NCBI GenBank assembly: GCA_038330095.1
Contig: JBBQNQ010000003.1
Coordinates: 1-64,000 of the forward strand
DNA from: JBBPZA01 sp038330095
Lineage (GTDB): Bacteria; Actinomycetota; Thermoleophilia; Solirubrobacterales; Solirubrobacteraceae
Direction: 5' to 3'
DNA: 64,000 nucleotides
Shown here: positions 21,206 to 29,361 of the stretch, in pieces
Position numbering within the stretch: the stretch's first letter is position 1
Layout of the letters: every line of letters starts with the position of its first letter
Made by a program: the position numbers and the translations under genes
Notes under the pieces: model-generated
The model's database searches: none
What the model saw: the letters and a program-made list of their open reading frames with translations, nothing else
What the model was told of the DNA's origin: nothing

Positions 21206-21574
21206 CTACCGCGCAACCCCCTCGCGCGCCTCGGTCGCGACGCGCACGAGGAGCCCGAGCAAGCGGTCGAGCTCGACGGCGTTGACCGCCGCCATCGGCA
21301 GCTCTCCCTGAACCCACACCTCTCCCTCACGCGTGTGCGCGAAGCGCACGAGCGGGACCTGGCGGTTCCAGCGCAGCAGATCGCCCGGATCCAGCGCGCC
21401 CCGCTCCACGACCTGGGCCTGCGCGCGCAGCAGGCCCTCGCGCAACGCCACCCCGACGTGCAGCGGCCATCCGCCGGCGTCGACGGTGAGGCCCCATTCG
21501 TCCTGCGCGAGGCGCCGCGTCTCACCGTCCAGCGCGGCGATGTAGCCGTCGACGACGTCTCGCAGCCCGGTCAT
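21206..21574 (-). CDS. YbjN / type III secretion chaperone-like fold protein
   Basis: A 122-residue small protein on the minus strand, divergent from the rimP operon. The pattern of an N-terminal helix (VVDGYIAALDGETRRLA), a run of short beta strands (GWPLHVGVALREG, VPLVRFAHTREGEVWVQGE) and a final helix (AVELDRLLGLLVRVATEA) resembles the YbjN/Tir-chaperone superfamily seen widely in actinobacteria as hypothetical proteins. No catalytic motif is visible. Start ATG 21574 with minus-strand TACGAT at 21581-21586, 6 bases upstream, and no Shine-Dalgarno. Between the TPR gene stop (21076) and this gene I see nothing else. Confidence 0.6.
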   Translation of the reverse strand: MTGLRDVVDGYIAALDGETRRLAQDEWGLTVDAGGWPLHVGVALREGLLRAQAQVVERGALDPGDLLRWNRQVPLVRFAHTREGEVWVQGELPMAAVNAVELDRLLGLLVRVATEAREGVAR

Positions 21575-21598
21575 CGGGGCATCGTACGGTGCTATCCT
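21575..21598. promoter_or_regulatory. Divergent promoters: YbjN-like gene / rimP-nusA operon
   Basis: Minus strand: TACGAT at 21581-21586, 6 bases before the ATG at 21574. Plus strand: TATCCT at 21593-21598, which would start a transcript near 21605 and give rimP a leader of about 95 bases carrying the terminator hairpin at 21651. TATCCT also precedes pnp. Assigned by pattern and spacing only. Confidence 0.45.
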
Positions 21599-21650
21599 CG
21601 CTCGACAGCTTCGCGCCTGGCGGGAGCCCGTCCGGTGAGCAGTATCTGAA

Positions 21651-21672
21651 GTGGGCGCGTGCCCACTTTTTT
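21651..21672 (+). terminator. Intrinsic terminator hairpin in the rimP-nusA leader
   Basis: GTGGGC (21651-21656), loop GCGT, GCCCAC (21661-21666), then six T. The stem can be lengthened by AA/TT pairs from 21649. This is the only clear Rho-independent terminator I saw in the window. It lies between the likely operon promoter and the rimP start, 26 bases before the GTG. Such placement suggests attenuation: readthrough into rimP-nusA-infB could be controlled, for instance by NusA itself. Confidence 0.75.
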
Positions 21673-21698
21673 GTTGGAGGGAGACCATCGAGAGGGAA

Positions 21699-22118
21699 GT
21701 GACCCCAATACAGCCGGACATCGAAACCCGGCTCGCACAGCTGGAGCCTGGGGTCGAGGTGCTGCTCGCCGAGGTTGTCGGCGGAGGCACGGTGCGCCTT
21801 TTCATCGACCACCCAGAAGGCGTGTCGCTCGAGCTCTGCGAGCGGGTCACCAAGCACCTTCCGGAGGTGCGCGAGCTCTATGCGCTCGAGGTCTCCTCAC
21901 CCGGTGCCGAGCGCCCGCTCACCAAGCCCGATCACTTCCGTCGCTTCCTCGGCCGACGCGCTCGCGTGCGCACTCGCGACCGCAGCCACGACGAGCGCCG
22001 CAGCTTCACCGGCGAGCTGGTCGGGGCGACGGACTCGGCGGTGACCCTTGCTGCCGACGGCGGAGTGGTGTCCATCGCCTACGACGACATTCAGCGTTCC
22101 AACCTCCTGGGGGAGTAG
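21699..22118 (+). CDS. rimP: Ribosome maturation factor RimP
   Basis: A 139-residue RimP, needed for 30S subunit maturation. Two small domains: N-terminal alpha/beta (~1-75; GGGTVRLFIDHPEGVSLELC, ALEVSSPGAERPL) and C-terminal SH3-like (~80-137; RRARVRTR...FTGELVGA, YDDIQRSNLL). The SSPG motif of the family is intact. Start chosen at GTG 21699 behind GAGAGGGA; longer frames would translate the terminator hairpin. First gene of the nusA-infB operon, 2 bases before nusA. Confidence 0.93.
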   Translation: MTPIQPDIETRLAQLEPGVEVLLAEVVGGGTVRLFIDHPEGVSLELCERVTKHLPEVRELYALEVSSPGAERPLTKPDHFRRFLGRRARVRTRDRSHDERRSFTGELVGATDSAVTLAADGGVVSIAYDDIQRSNLLGE

Positions 22119-22120
22119 AC

Positions 22121-23500
22121 GTGTCCAAAGAGATCCTTGAAGCCACACGAACGCTCGCTCGGGAGAAGGGCATCGCCTCGGAGAAGCTCTTCCTCGCGCT
22201 CGAGGACGCGCTGCTGTCGGCCTACAAGAAGACCGCCGACTCCGCCCAGTACGCGCGCGTCGAGATGGACCGCGAATCCGGCGACTTCACCGTCTGGGAG
22301 CTGCACCTGACCCCCGAGCTCGAGGACGAGCTGCTGGTGTGGCCCGAGCCCGAGCTCCCCCACGTGGACCCCGAGACCGGCGAGCGCCGCGACCCGCCCG
22401 AGCCCGAGCTCGACCCGGAGAAGCTCCAGGAGTACCTGCCCGACATCGAGCACGTCGACGTGACCCCGCACGACTTCGGCCGCATCGCCGCCCAGACGGC
22501 CAAGCAGGTGATCCTGCAGCGCATCCGCGAGGCCGAGCGCGACATGATGTACGAGGAGTACCGCGACCGCGTCGGCGAGCTGATCACCGGCATCGTCCAG
22601 CAGTCCGACTCGCGCTACACGCTCGTGCAGCTGCGCGAGCGTGTCGAGGCGCTGTTGCCCAAGTCAGAGCAGATCGAGCAGGAGCGCTACGACCACTCCC
22701 AGCGGGTGAAGGCGGTCATCAAGGAGGTCTCCAACCAGTCCAAGGGCCCGAGCATCATCGTCTCGCGCCGCGACCCCGAGCTGATCAAGAAGCTCTTCGA
22801 GCTCGAGGTTCCCGAGATCGCGGACGGCCTGGTCGAGATCACCGGCGTCGCCCGCGAGCCCGGCTACCGCTCGAAGATCGCCGTGATCTCCCACGCCGAC
22901 GGGGTCGACCCGGTCGGCGCCTGCGTCGGCCCGCGAGGCTCGCGCGTCCGGATGGTGGTCAGCGAGCTGCGCGGGGAGAAGATCGACATCATCCCCTACA
23001 ACGACGAGCCCGCCCGCTTCGTCGCCAAGGCGCTCTCACCGGCGCGCGTCCGCGAGGTGCTCGTGGACGACGACGGCAAGCAGGCGACGGTCGTGGTCCC
23101 CGACGACCAGCTCTCGCTGGCCATCGGGCGCGAGGGACAGAACGCGCGCCTCGCGGCCCGTCTCACCGGCTGGCGCATCGACATCCGCTCGGAGACCGAG
23201 TTCGCCGAGGAGGAGGCCGAGTCCGGCTATCAGGAGGAGGAGGTCTCCGGCCGCTGCGCCGCGATCCTCGCGAACGGCCGCCGCTGCCCGAACGCCGTGC
23301 TGCTGGGCTCGCGCTACTGCGGACTGGACGCCCACCAGGCGCTGGCCGCGGTGGACAGCGACGAGGTTGCCGCGCTCGGAGACGGCGCGGGGGACGAGGA
23401 CCCGGCCGTCGATCCGCCGGGAGCCGTGCCGGGGGATGACGCCGGCGCCGCCGACGACGTGGCCGCCGCCCAGCGGGCCCCCGAGGGCGGGGCGTCATAG
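22121..23500 (+). CDS. nusA: Transcription termination/antitermination factor NusA with Cys-rich C-terminal extension
   Basis: A 459-residue NusA that binds RNA polymerase and modulates pausing and termination. N-terminal domain ~1-125 (EILEATRTLAREKGI), S1 domain ~130-200 and two KH domains ~200-365 (GACVGPRGSRVRMVVSELRGEKIDI; SLAIGREGQNARLAARLTGW) are standard. Beyond these is an extension with C379-x9-C389-x10-C400-x4-H405 (GRCAAILANGRRCP, GSRYCGLDAH), a spacing like small C/H zinc-binding modules, followed by an acidic Ala/Asp/Gly tail. Zinc binding is inferred. Start GTG 22121. Confidence 0.92.
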   Translation: MSKEILEATRTLAREKGIASEKLFLALEDALLSAYKKTADSAQYARVEMDRESGDFTVWELHLTPELEDELLVWPEPELPHVDPETGERRDPPEPELDPEKLQEYLPDIEHVDVTPHDFGRIAAQTAKQVILQRIREAERDMMYEEYRDRVGELITGIVQQSDSRYTLVQLRERVEALLPKSEQIEQERYDHSQRVKAVIKEVSNQSKGPSIIVSRRDPELIKKLFELEVPEIADGLVEITGVAREPGYRSKIAVISHADGVDPVGACVGPRGSRVRMVVSELRGEKIDIIPYNDEPARFVAKALSPARVREVLVDDDGKQATVVVPDDQLSLAIGREGQNARLAARLTGWRIDIRSETEFAEEEAESGYQEEEVSGRCAAILANGRRCPNAVLLGSRYCGLDAHQALAAVDSDEVAALGDGAGDEDPAVDPPGAVPGDDAGAADDVAAAQRAPEGGAS

Positions 23501-23727
23501 CGCCGCGCCGCAGCTGCGTGGGCTGCCGCCAGGTAGAGGACAAGGACGCGCTGCTGCGCTTCGTCGCGCACGACGGCGCCCTGACTGCCGATCCCGAGGC
23601 GCGGCGGCCCGGCCGCGGCGCCTACCTTCACGCCGACGAGCCCTGCTGGGAGCGGGCCCTGGGGCGCCGCGCCTTCGCCCGCGCGCTACGCGCGAGGGTC
23701 GCCCTCCCGCCCGAGCGTCCGTTCTAG
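23497..23727 (+). CDS. ylxR: YlxR/RNase P modulator family protein (start unclear, ATA proposed)
   Basis: A ~76-residue nucleic-acid-binding protein of the YlxR (DUF448) family, normally between nusA and infB. The family hallmark SCVGCR, then LLRFV, RRPGRGAYLH and the C-terminal RRAFARALR are visible. The only ATG/GTG/TTG in frame, GTG 23518, falls inside the CVGC motif and would remove the first cysteine. The best start giving a normal N-terminus (APRRSCVGC) is ATA 23497, which overlaps the nusA stop as ATAG. Length and neighbours support a real gene; the exact start is uncertain. Confidence 0.75.
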   Translation: MAPRRSCVGCRQVEDKDALLRFVAHDGALTADPEARRPGRGAYLHADEPCWERALGRRAFARALRARVALPPERPF

Positions 23728-23738
23728 AATCAACGGTC

Positions 23739-25967
23739 ATGGCCAAGCGGCGCGTACACGAGATCGCGAAGGAGAACGGGATGTCCCCCAAGGACCTCCT
23801 GGGCAAGCTGCGCGCCGCCGGCCTGGAGGTCGGGGCCACCGCGTCGGCCATCGACGAAGCGACCGCGCTGCGCGTCATCAACGGTGGGCCGGCGGTCGCG
23901 CCGGCCGCCAACGGTGGCGACGGCGCCGCGAAGGACGGCTCCCCCGCGCAGCCCGAGGGAGAGCGCCCAGCCGGCGACGGGCGCCAGCGCCCCACCCGCA
24001 GCTCGCTCTCGGGTGAGCGTGCTCCCAGCGGCGGCGGCGGCGGCGGGCGGCGCAGGGTGGTCATCGACTCCCAGGCATCGCGTCGCCAGGCCGGCGGGCC
24101 ACCCGTGCAGCAGCCACCGCGCGGTCGCCGGCGCGGCGGCGGCGGGCGACGCCGCGGCCGCATCGCCTTCGAGGAGCAGGGCCAGCGCGAGGTCGCGGTC
24201 CCCGAGCTCCAGACCATCCGCATCAACTCCGGCTCGACGGTCAAGGACGTCGCCGAGTACCTCGGCGTCCCGGTTCCCGAGATCATCAAGAAGCTCATGG
24301 GGCTGGGCGAGATGGCAACGCTCACCCAGACCCTGTCCGACGAGGCCGTCGGCGTCCTCGCCGAGGAGTTCGAGAAGAAGATCGAGATCGTCCACGCGGC
24401 CGACGAGGTCGACGAGGAGCCCGAGTTCGAGGACGAGGAGGGAGAGCTCGTCGACCGCCCGCCCGTCGTGACGATCATGGGCCACGTCGACCACGGCAAG
24501 ACCTCGCTGCTCGACGCCATCCGCGAGACCCAGGTCGCCGCTGGCGAGGCCGGCGGCATCACCCAGCACATCGGCGCCTACCAGGTCAGCCACGCCGACA
24601 AGGTCGTCACCTTTCTCGACACCCCGGGTCACGAGGCGTTCACGGCGATGCGCGCCCGCGGCGCGCGGGTGACCGACGTGGCCGTGATCGTGGTCGCCGC
24701 CGACGACGGCGTCAAGCCGCAGACCGAGGAGGCCATCGACCACGCCAAGGCCGCCGAGGTCCCGATCCTCGTAGCGGTCAACAAGATCGACAAGGAGGGC
24801 GCGGACCCCAACCGCGTGCGCGGCGAGATGGCCCAGCGAGGGGTCAATCCCGCCGACTGGGGAGGCGACGTCGAGTTCGTCGACGTCTCGGCCAAGACCC
24901 GCCAGGGCCTGGACGACCTGCTCGACACGATCCAGGTGGTCGCGGACCTCGAGGAGCTCAAGGCCAACCCAGACACCGAGGCCTCCGGGGTGGTGATCGA
25001 GTCAAAGCTCGATCCCGGCCGCGGCCCCGTGGTGACGATCCTCATCCAGCGCGGCACCCTGAGCACCGGCGACGCGTTGGTCGCCGGCGCGCACTGGGGC
25101 CGGGTACGGGCCATGCACGACTTCCTGGGCGAGCGCGTCAAGCGCGCCCAGCCCGGCGAGCCCGTCGAGACCCTCGGCTTCGACGGCGTTCCCGAGGCCG
25201 GCGAGTACGTCCGTGTGGTCGAGAACGACCGCCGGGCGCGCCAGCTCGCGGGCGAGCGCGCTAGCCGCTTGAAGACCGAGGCGCTGGCGCGGCGCTCGGG
25301 CACCAAGGTCTCGCTCGAGCAGGTCTTCACCATGGCCCGGGAGGGACGGGTCAAGGAGCTCAACCTGGTGCTCAAGGCGGACGTGTCGGGCTCGCTGGAG
25401 GCAGTCGAGGACGAGATCGCGCGCCTGCCCCAGGACGAGGTGGCGGTCAACGTGATCCACCGCGGCGTCGGTGGCATCAACGAATCCGACGTCATGCTCG
25501 CCGCTGCGTCCGAGGGCATCGTCCTCGGGTTCAACGTGCGCCCGGTGGGCGATGCCCGCGCCGTCGCCGACCGCGAGGGCGTCGAGATCAGGGGCTACTC
25601 GGTCATCTACAAGGCGCTCGACGAGCTGCGCGCGGCCATGGAGGGCATGCTCGAGCCCGAGGAGGTCGAGGTCTCCGTCGGCCACGTCGAGGTGCGCCAG
25701 ATCTTCAAGGCCTCGCGCGTCGGGACCATCGCCGGGTCCTACGTCACCGAGGGCAAGGTCACCCGCGGGGCGAAGGCACGGCTCGTGCGAGACGGCACCG
25801 TGGTCTACGACGGCGAGGTGGCCAGCCTTCGTCGCTTCAACGAAGACGTGCGGGAGGTGGCCAGCGGCTATGAGTGCGGGATCGTGCTGCGCGACTTCCA
25901 GGACGTCAAGGAGGGCGACGAGCTCGAGGTCTACGAGACCCGCAGCGTCGAGCGCGAGCTCGCGTGA
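23739..25967 (+). CDS. infB: Translation initiation factor IF-2
   Basis: A 742-residue IF-2, the GTPase that brings initiator fMet-tRNA to the 30S subunit and promotes subunit joining. N-terminal IF2_N helix bundle ~1-45 (RVHEIAKENGMSPKDLLGKL); a Gly/Arg/Pro-rich linker ~50-150; second IF2_N ~160-210; G domain from ~243 with G1 GHVDHGKTS, G3 DTPGHEAFT, G4 NKID, G5 SAK; then domains II-IV. Start ATG 23739 lies 8 bases after TAGAAT (23725-23730) with no Shine-Dalgarno, suggesting an internal leaderless promoter. Confidence 0.96.
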   Translation: MAKRRVHEIAKENGMSPKDLLGKLRAAGLEVGATASAIDEATALRVINGGPAVAPAANGGDGAAKDGSPAQPEGERPAGDGRQRPTRSSLSGERAPSGGGGGGRRRVVIDSQASRRQAGGPPVQQPPRGRRRGGGGRRRGRIAFEEQGQREVAVPELQTIRINSGSTVKDVAEYLGVPVPEIIKKLMGLGEMATLTQTLSDEAVGVLAEEFEKKIEIVHAADEVDEEPEFEDEEGELVDRPPVVTIMGHVDHGKTSLLDAIRETQVAAGEAGGITQHIGAYQVSHADKVVTFLDTPGHEAFTAMRARGARVTDVAVIVVAADDGVKPQTEEAIDHAKAAEVPILVAVNKIDKEGADPNRVRGEMAQRGVNPADWGGDVEFVDVSAKTRQGLDDLLDTIQVVADLEELKANPDTEASGVVIESKLDPGRGPVVTILIQRGTLSTGDALVAGAHWGRVRAMHDFLGERVKRAQPGEPVETLGFDGVPEAGEYVRVVENDRRARQLAGERASRLKTEALARRSGTKVSLEQVFTMAREGRVKELNLVLKADVSGSLEAVEDEIARLPQDEVAVNVIHRGVGGINESDVMLAAASEGIVLGFNVRPVGDARAVADREGVEIRGYSVIYKALDELRAAMEGMLEPEEVEVSVGHVEVRQIFKASRVGTIAGSYVTEGKVTRGAKARLVRDGTVVYDGEVASLRRFNEDVREVASGYECGIVLRDFQDVKEGDELEVYETRSVERELA

Positions 25968-25987
25968 CCAGCCGAGCCTGAGCTCGC

Positions 25988-26296
25988 GTGGCCGGTTACA
26001 TAGCGGTCCTGGTCATCCACCTCCATTTCCCGGCTGCGGGCAGCCTGAAGGGCAAGCGCAAGGAGCTCGCGCCGGTCAAGGCGCACCTGCGCGGAAGGCT
26101 CGGCGTGTCGGTGGCCGAGGTCGAGCACCAGGACACCTGGCAGCGAGCGACGCTGACCGCCGCGGTGGCCGGGCGCTCGCTGCAGGGGCTGCGCGAGACC
26201 ACCGACGGCGTGGAGCGCTACCTCGAGGCCCGCTTTCCGGAGGCCGGCGTGCGCGTGGAGCGCATCCTGGCGTCGGTGGACGACCTGCGTGGCTAG
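25988..26296 (+). CDS. DUF503 (YlxP-like) family protein
   Basis: A 102-residue DUF503 protein of the kind found between infB and rbfA in Gram-positive operons; in Bacillus this is YlxP. Typical start GYIAVLVIHLHFPAAGSLKGKRK, then VAEVEHQDTWQRATLTAAV, and a final beta strand VERILASVDDL. The fold is ferredoxin-like with one basic loop; a role in ribosome assembly is suspected from position only. Start GTG 25988. An 11-base repeat GAGCTCGCGTG occurs at both the infB stop (25957) and this start (25981). Confidence 0.85.
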   Translation: MAGYIAVLVIHLHFPAAGSLKGKRKELAPVKAHLRGRLGVSVAEVEHQDTWQRATLTAAVAGRSLQGLRETTDGVERYLEARFPEAGVRVERILASVDDLRG

Positions 26297-26305
26297 GGGT
26301 CTAGG

Positions 26306-26647
26306 ATGCAGCCGCCGCGCATGCCGCGCGTGGACGAAGCTGTCCGAGAAGTGCTGAGCGGGGCAATCTCTACAGATCTGAAGGACCCCCGAATCGGCTT
26401 CGTGACCGTCACCGGTGTAAAGACCAGTCCCGACCTGCGCCATGCGACCGTGTACGTGAGCGTGCTCGGGGACGCCGCGCGCCGCGACGAGACGCTCGCC
26501 GGCCTGCGCTCCGCCCACGGCTTCCTGCAGCGACGCGTCGCCGGGGAGCTGCGCCTCAAGCACACCCCGACGCTTGCCTTCCGCTACGACGACAGCGTCG
26601 ACCGGGGGATGCGCATCTCAGAGCTGCTCGAGGACCATGACGCTTGA
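26306..26647 (+). CDS. rbfA: 30S ribosome-binding factor RbfA
   Basis: A 113-residue RbfA, a KH-fold protein that binds 16S rRNA during late 30S assembly. The core DEAVREVLSGAISTDLKDPR, VTGVKTSPDLRHATVYVSV, GFLQRRVAGELRLKHTP and FRYDDSVDRGMRISELL is all present. Two starts are possible: ATG 26306 behind AGGGG, or ATG 26321, which lies 13 bases after a TAGGAT box. Four residues of overlap with nrnA at the end (ATG 26637 lies inside). Confidence 0.92.
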   Translation: MQPPRMPRVDEAVREVLSGAISTDLKDPRIGFVTVTGVKTSPDLRHATVYVSVLGDAARRDETLAGLRSAHGFLQRRVAGELRLKHTPTLAFRYDDSVDRGMRISELLEDHDA

Positions 26648-27653
26648 CGGCGCACTGAGCGACCGCGCGCAGGTCGTCGCCGGGCTGCTGGCCGCCGGCA
26701 GCTTCCTGCTGGTGACCCACGAGAACCCCGACGGCGACGCCCTGGGCTCGCTGGTCGCGATGCAGCAGATCCTCACCCGCCTGGGCAAGGACAGCGCGAT
26801 GTTCATGGCGGCGGAGGAGATGCCGCTGCCCTACGAGTACCGCTTCTTCAACCTCGACGGGCTGGTGACCGTGATGCCCGACGACGTCGAGTCTCGCACC
26901 ACGGTGTTCCTGGACTGCGGGAACATCGACCGCAACCCGGCGCACGAGCTCAAGCGCCCCGGGGCGCACATCCTCAACGTCGATCACCACCACGACAACA
27001 CGCGCTTCGGCTCGGTCAACTGGGTGGACTCCGAAGCGTCTTGCACCGCCGAGATGGTCTGGGACCTGATGCGCGATCTGGGCGTGGAGCCCAGCCCCAC
27101 CATCGCCGAGGCCCTCTACGTCGGCCTGGTCACCGACACCGGCAAGTTCATGTACGAGAACACCGGCACCCGCGCGCACGTCATGGCCGCAGAGCTGATC
27201 GACGCGGGGGTCGATGTCCACGGGATCTACCGGCGCCTGTACGAGGGCATCCCGTACGGGAAGCTCGAGCTCCTGGCCCGCGGCCTGGCCCACGTGGAGC
27301 GCTACGACGACGGCAGGCTCACCCTCAGCCACCTGAGCGTGCGCGACTTCGAGGAGACCCGGGCCGAGGAGAACTTCTCCGAGGGGGTCATCGACCACCT
27401 GCGCTCGGTGAAGGGCACGGCGGTCGCCGCGCTGGTCCGCGACCGTCTCAACGGCGCCAACGCGGGACTGCGAAAGGTCTCCCTGCGCGCCTCGGACGAC
27501 CGCGTCGACGTCTCGCGCATCGCCCGCGCCCAGGGCGGCGGCGGACACCGCCAGGCGGCGGGCTTCACCACCGCCCTTCCGTGGTCAGAGCTCGTCGAGT
27601 TCCTGCGCGGTGCCGTCGGGGACGAACTGCAGCAGCCATCGACGGCGTCCTGA
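26637..27653 (+). CDS. nrnA: NrnA-type bifunctional oligoribonuclease / pAp phosphatase
   Basis: A 338-residue DHH-DHHA1 phosphoesterase that degrades 2-5-mer RNAs and dephosphorylates pAp. DHH metal motifs: THENPDGDALGS (~residues 30-41), DCGN, NVDHHHDNTRFG, and VTDTGKFMYENT; the DHHA1 domain ends with AQGGGGHRQAAGFT. These replace the Orn exonuclease of proteobacteria. Start ATG 26637 overlaps the rbfA end by 11 bases; the stop overlaps the proposed CTG start of truB. Consistent with the infB-rbfA-nrnA-truB order of Gram-positive bacteria. Confidence 0.92.
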   Translation: MTLDGALSDRAQVVAGLLAAGSFLLVTHENPDGDALGSLVAMQQILTRLGKDSAMFMAAEEMPLPYEYRFFNLDGLVTVMPDDVESRTTVFLDCGNIDRNPAHELKRPGAHILNVDHHHDNTRFGSVNWVDSEASCTAEMVWDLMRDLGVEPSPTIAEALYVGLVTDTGKFMYENTGTRAHVMAAELIDAGVDVHGIYRRLYEGIPYGKLELLARGLAHVERYDDGRLTLSHLSVRDFEETRAEENFSEGVIDHLRSVKGTAVAALVRDRLNGANAGLRKVSLRASDDRVDVSRIARAQGGGGHRQAAGFTTALPWSELVEFLRGAVGDELQQPSTAS

Positions 27654-28471
27654 GAATCGACAAGCCGGCCGGGGTCACCTCACACGACGTGGTGGCGGGG
27701 GTCCGGCGGGCGCTCGACGTGCGCCGCGTCGGGCACGCGGGCACGCTCGATCCCTTCGCCACCGGGCTGCTGCTCGTGCTCGTGGGCGGCAGGGCGACGC
27801 GGGTCCAGCGCTTTCTGATGGCGCTGCCCAAGACCTATGAGGTGGTGGCCCGCCTGGGAGCGGTGTCGACGACGGGCGACCCCGAGGGCGAGATCACCGT
27901 GACCGGTCGCCTGCCTGGAGAGCTCGAGTTACCCGTGGGGGAGATCCGCCAGCGCCCGCCCGCTTACTCGGCGGTCAAGGTCGGCGGCGAGCGCGCCTAC
28001 CGGCGTGCGCGGCGCGGTGAGGCGGTCGAGCTGCCCGAGCGGACGGTCACCGTCCACCGCTTCGAGCAGCGCTGGCGCGACGCCGATCGCGTCGGCCTGG
28101 AGGTCGAGTGCTCCGCGGGCACCTACGTGCGCTCGCTGGTGGCCGACCTGGGCGACGCGTACTGCGAGAGCCTGCGGCGAACGCGGATCGGGCCGTTCGA
28201 CGTTCGCGAGGCCTCACCGGCTCCGGAGCGCTCCGACCCGGGCGAGGCATCCGGCACCCTCGTGACCGCCATGCTCGGGCTGGACGACGCGCTCGCCTTC
28301 CTCCCTGCACGCCGGCTCTCGCGCGAGGAGGCGCGCGCCGCCGGGCATGGCGTGGCGGTGCCCGGCGAGGCCGAGGGTGTCGTGCGGCTGGTCGGAGACG
28401 ACGGCCTGATCGCGCTCGCCGAGCCCCGCGACGCCGGGCTGCTCAAGCCCGTCGTAGGGTTTCGCGGATGA
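27650..28471 (+). CDS. truB: tRNA pseudouridine(55) synthase TruB (no canonical start; CTG proposed)
   Basis: A ~273-residue TruB that makes pseudouridine 55 in the tRNA T-arm. Signature RIDKPAGVTSHDVV, catalytic aspartate in VGHAGTLDPFATG, RPPAYSAVKVGGERAYRRAR and AGTYVRSLVADLG are intact. The family N-terminus requires a start at or within four codons of RIDKPAG. In this frame the only nearby candidates are CTG 27650, which overlaps the nrnA stop as CTGA, or ATC 27638 at the usual Met position (IDGVLRIDKP). There is no ATG/GTG/TTG nearby and no Shine-Dalgarno. Overlaps ribF by ATGA. Confidence 0.9.
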   Translation: MRIDKPAGVTSHDVVAGVRRALDVRRVGHAGTLDPFATGLLLVLVGGRATRVQRFLMALPKTYEVVARLGAVSTTGDPEGEITVTGRLPGELELPVGEIRQRPPAYSAVKVGGERAYRRARRGEAVELPERTVTVHRFEQRWRDADRVGLEVECSAGTYVRSLVADLGDAYCESLRRTRIGPFDVREASPAPERSDPGEASGTLVTAMLGLDDALAFLPARRLSREEARAAGHGVAVPGEAEGVVRLVGDDGLIALAEPRDAGLLKPVVGFRG

Positions 28472-29361
28472 AGGTCACCCAGCTCCCGGAGGTGCAACGG
28501 CGGCCCCGGCGCGTCGCCGTGGGCGAGTTCGACGGCGTCCATCTGGGCCATCGCGAGGTCATCCGTGGATCGGACACCGTGCTGACGTTCGATCCCCACC
28601 CGCTCTCGGTCCTGCATCCCGAGGCGACCCCTAGGCTCCTCACCCGCCTGGACACCAAGGCCGAGCTGATCGCCTCGCTGGGCGTGGAGGAGCTGGTGAT
28701 CGTCCCGTTCGACCACGCCTTCGCCAAGCAGAGCGCCGAGGACTTCGTCGAGCAGGTGCTCCTCGGGGCACTCGACGCCGGCGCCGTCTCGGTGGGCGAG
28801 AACTTCCGCTTCGGTCACCGCGCGAAGGGCACGCCGGAGCTGCTCGCGCAGCGCTCGGAGTTCGAGACGCGGATCGTCCCGCTCGTGGAGGTCGAGGGGG
28901 AGATCGTCTCCTCGAGCCACATCCGTGGCCTGATCCTCGCGGGAGACGTCGCCCGCGCCAACCGCTTCCTCGGCGATCCCTTCCAGTTCCGGGGCACGGT
29001 GATCAGCGGCGATCGTCGCGGGCGCAGTCTGGGCTACCCGACGGCCAACGTCGTCCCGGACGACGCCTACGCCACGCCGGGCCACGGCGTCTACGCCTGC
29101 ACGGCCACCTGGAACGGGGAGAAGCCGCACGCCGCCGCGGTCAACGTCGGTGTGCGCCCGACCTTCGCCACCGGCCGCGGGGTCCTGCTGGAGGCCTATG
29201 TCCTGGACGTGGACGCCGACATGTACGGGGCCGACCTGCGCGTGGAGTTCATCGAGCGGCTGCGCGGTGAGCGCCGCTTCGGCTCCGTCGACGCCCTCGT
29301 GGAGCAGATGCGACGCGACGTGGAGCGCACACGCGAGTTGCTACCGTTGCGCGCCGCATGA
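28468..29361 (+). CDS. ribF: Bifunctional riboflavin kinase / FAD synthetase
   Basis: A 297-residue RibF making FMN from riboflavin and FAD from FMN. N-terminal FAD synthetase domain: AVGEFDGVHLGHREVI, TFDPHPLSV, NFRFGHRAKG, SSSHIRGLI. C-terminal flavokinase domain from ~180: GDRRGRSLGYPTANV, HGVYACTA, AAVNVGVRPTF. The N-terminal segment between HREVI and DTVLTFDP is shortened (IRGSDT), so the adenylylation half lacks a stretch of helix usually seen there. Start ATG 28468, with TAGGGT at 28455-28460, 7 bases upstream and inside truB. Overlaps rpsO by ATGA. Confidence 0.92.
   Translation: MKVTQLPEVQRRPRRVAVGEFDGVHLGHREVIRGSDTVLTFDPHPLSVLHPEATPRLLTRLDTKAELIASLGVEELVIVPFDHAFAKQSAEDFVEQVLLGALDAGAVSVGENFRFGHRAKGTPELLAQRSEFETRIVPLVEVEGEIVSSSHIRGLILAGDVARANRFLGDPFQFRGTVISGDRRGRSLGYPTANVVPDDAYATPGHGVYACTATWNGEKPHAAAVNVGVRPTFATGRGVLLEAYVLDVDADMYGADLRVEFIERLRGERRFGSVDALVEQMRRDVERTRELLPLRAA

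Noticed and set aside
24030..24170. Gly/Arg-rich tract in infB as a possible repeat array or frameshift
   Set aside because: It is the usual low-complexity linker between the N-terminal domains of actinobacterial IF-2 and stays in frame.
25957..25991. Direct repeat GAGCTCGCGTG at the infB stop and DUF503 start
   Set aside because: Two copies only, made of codons common in this genome; more likely chance or a tiny duplication than a regulatory site.
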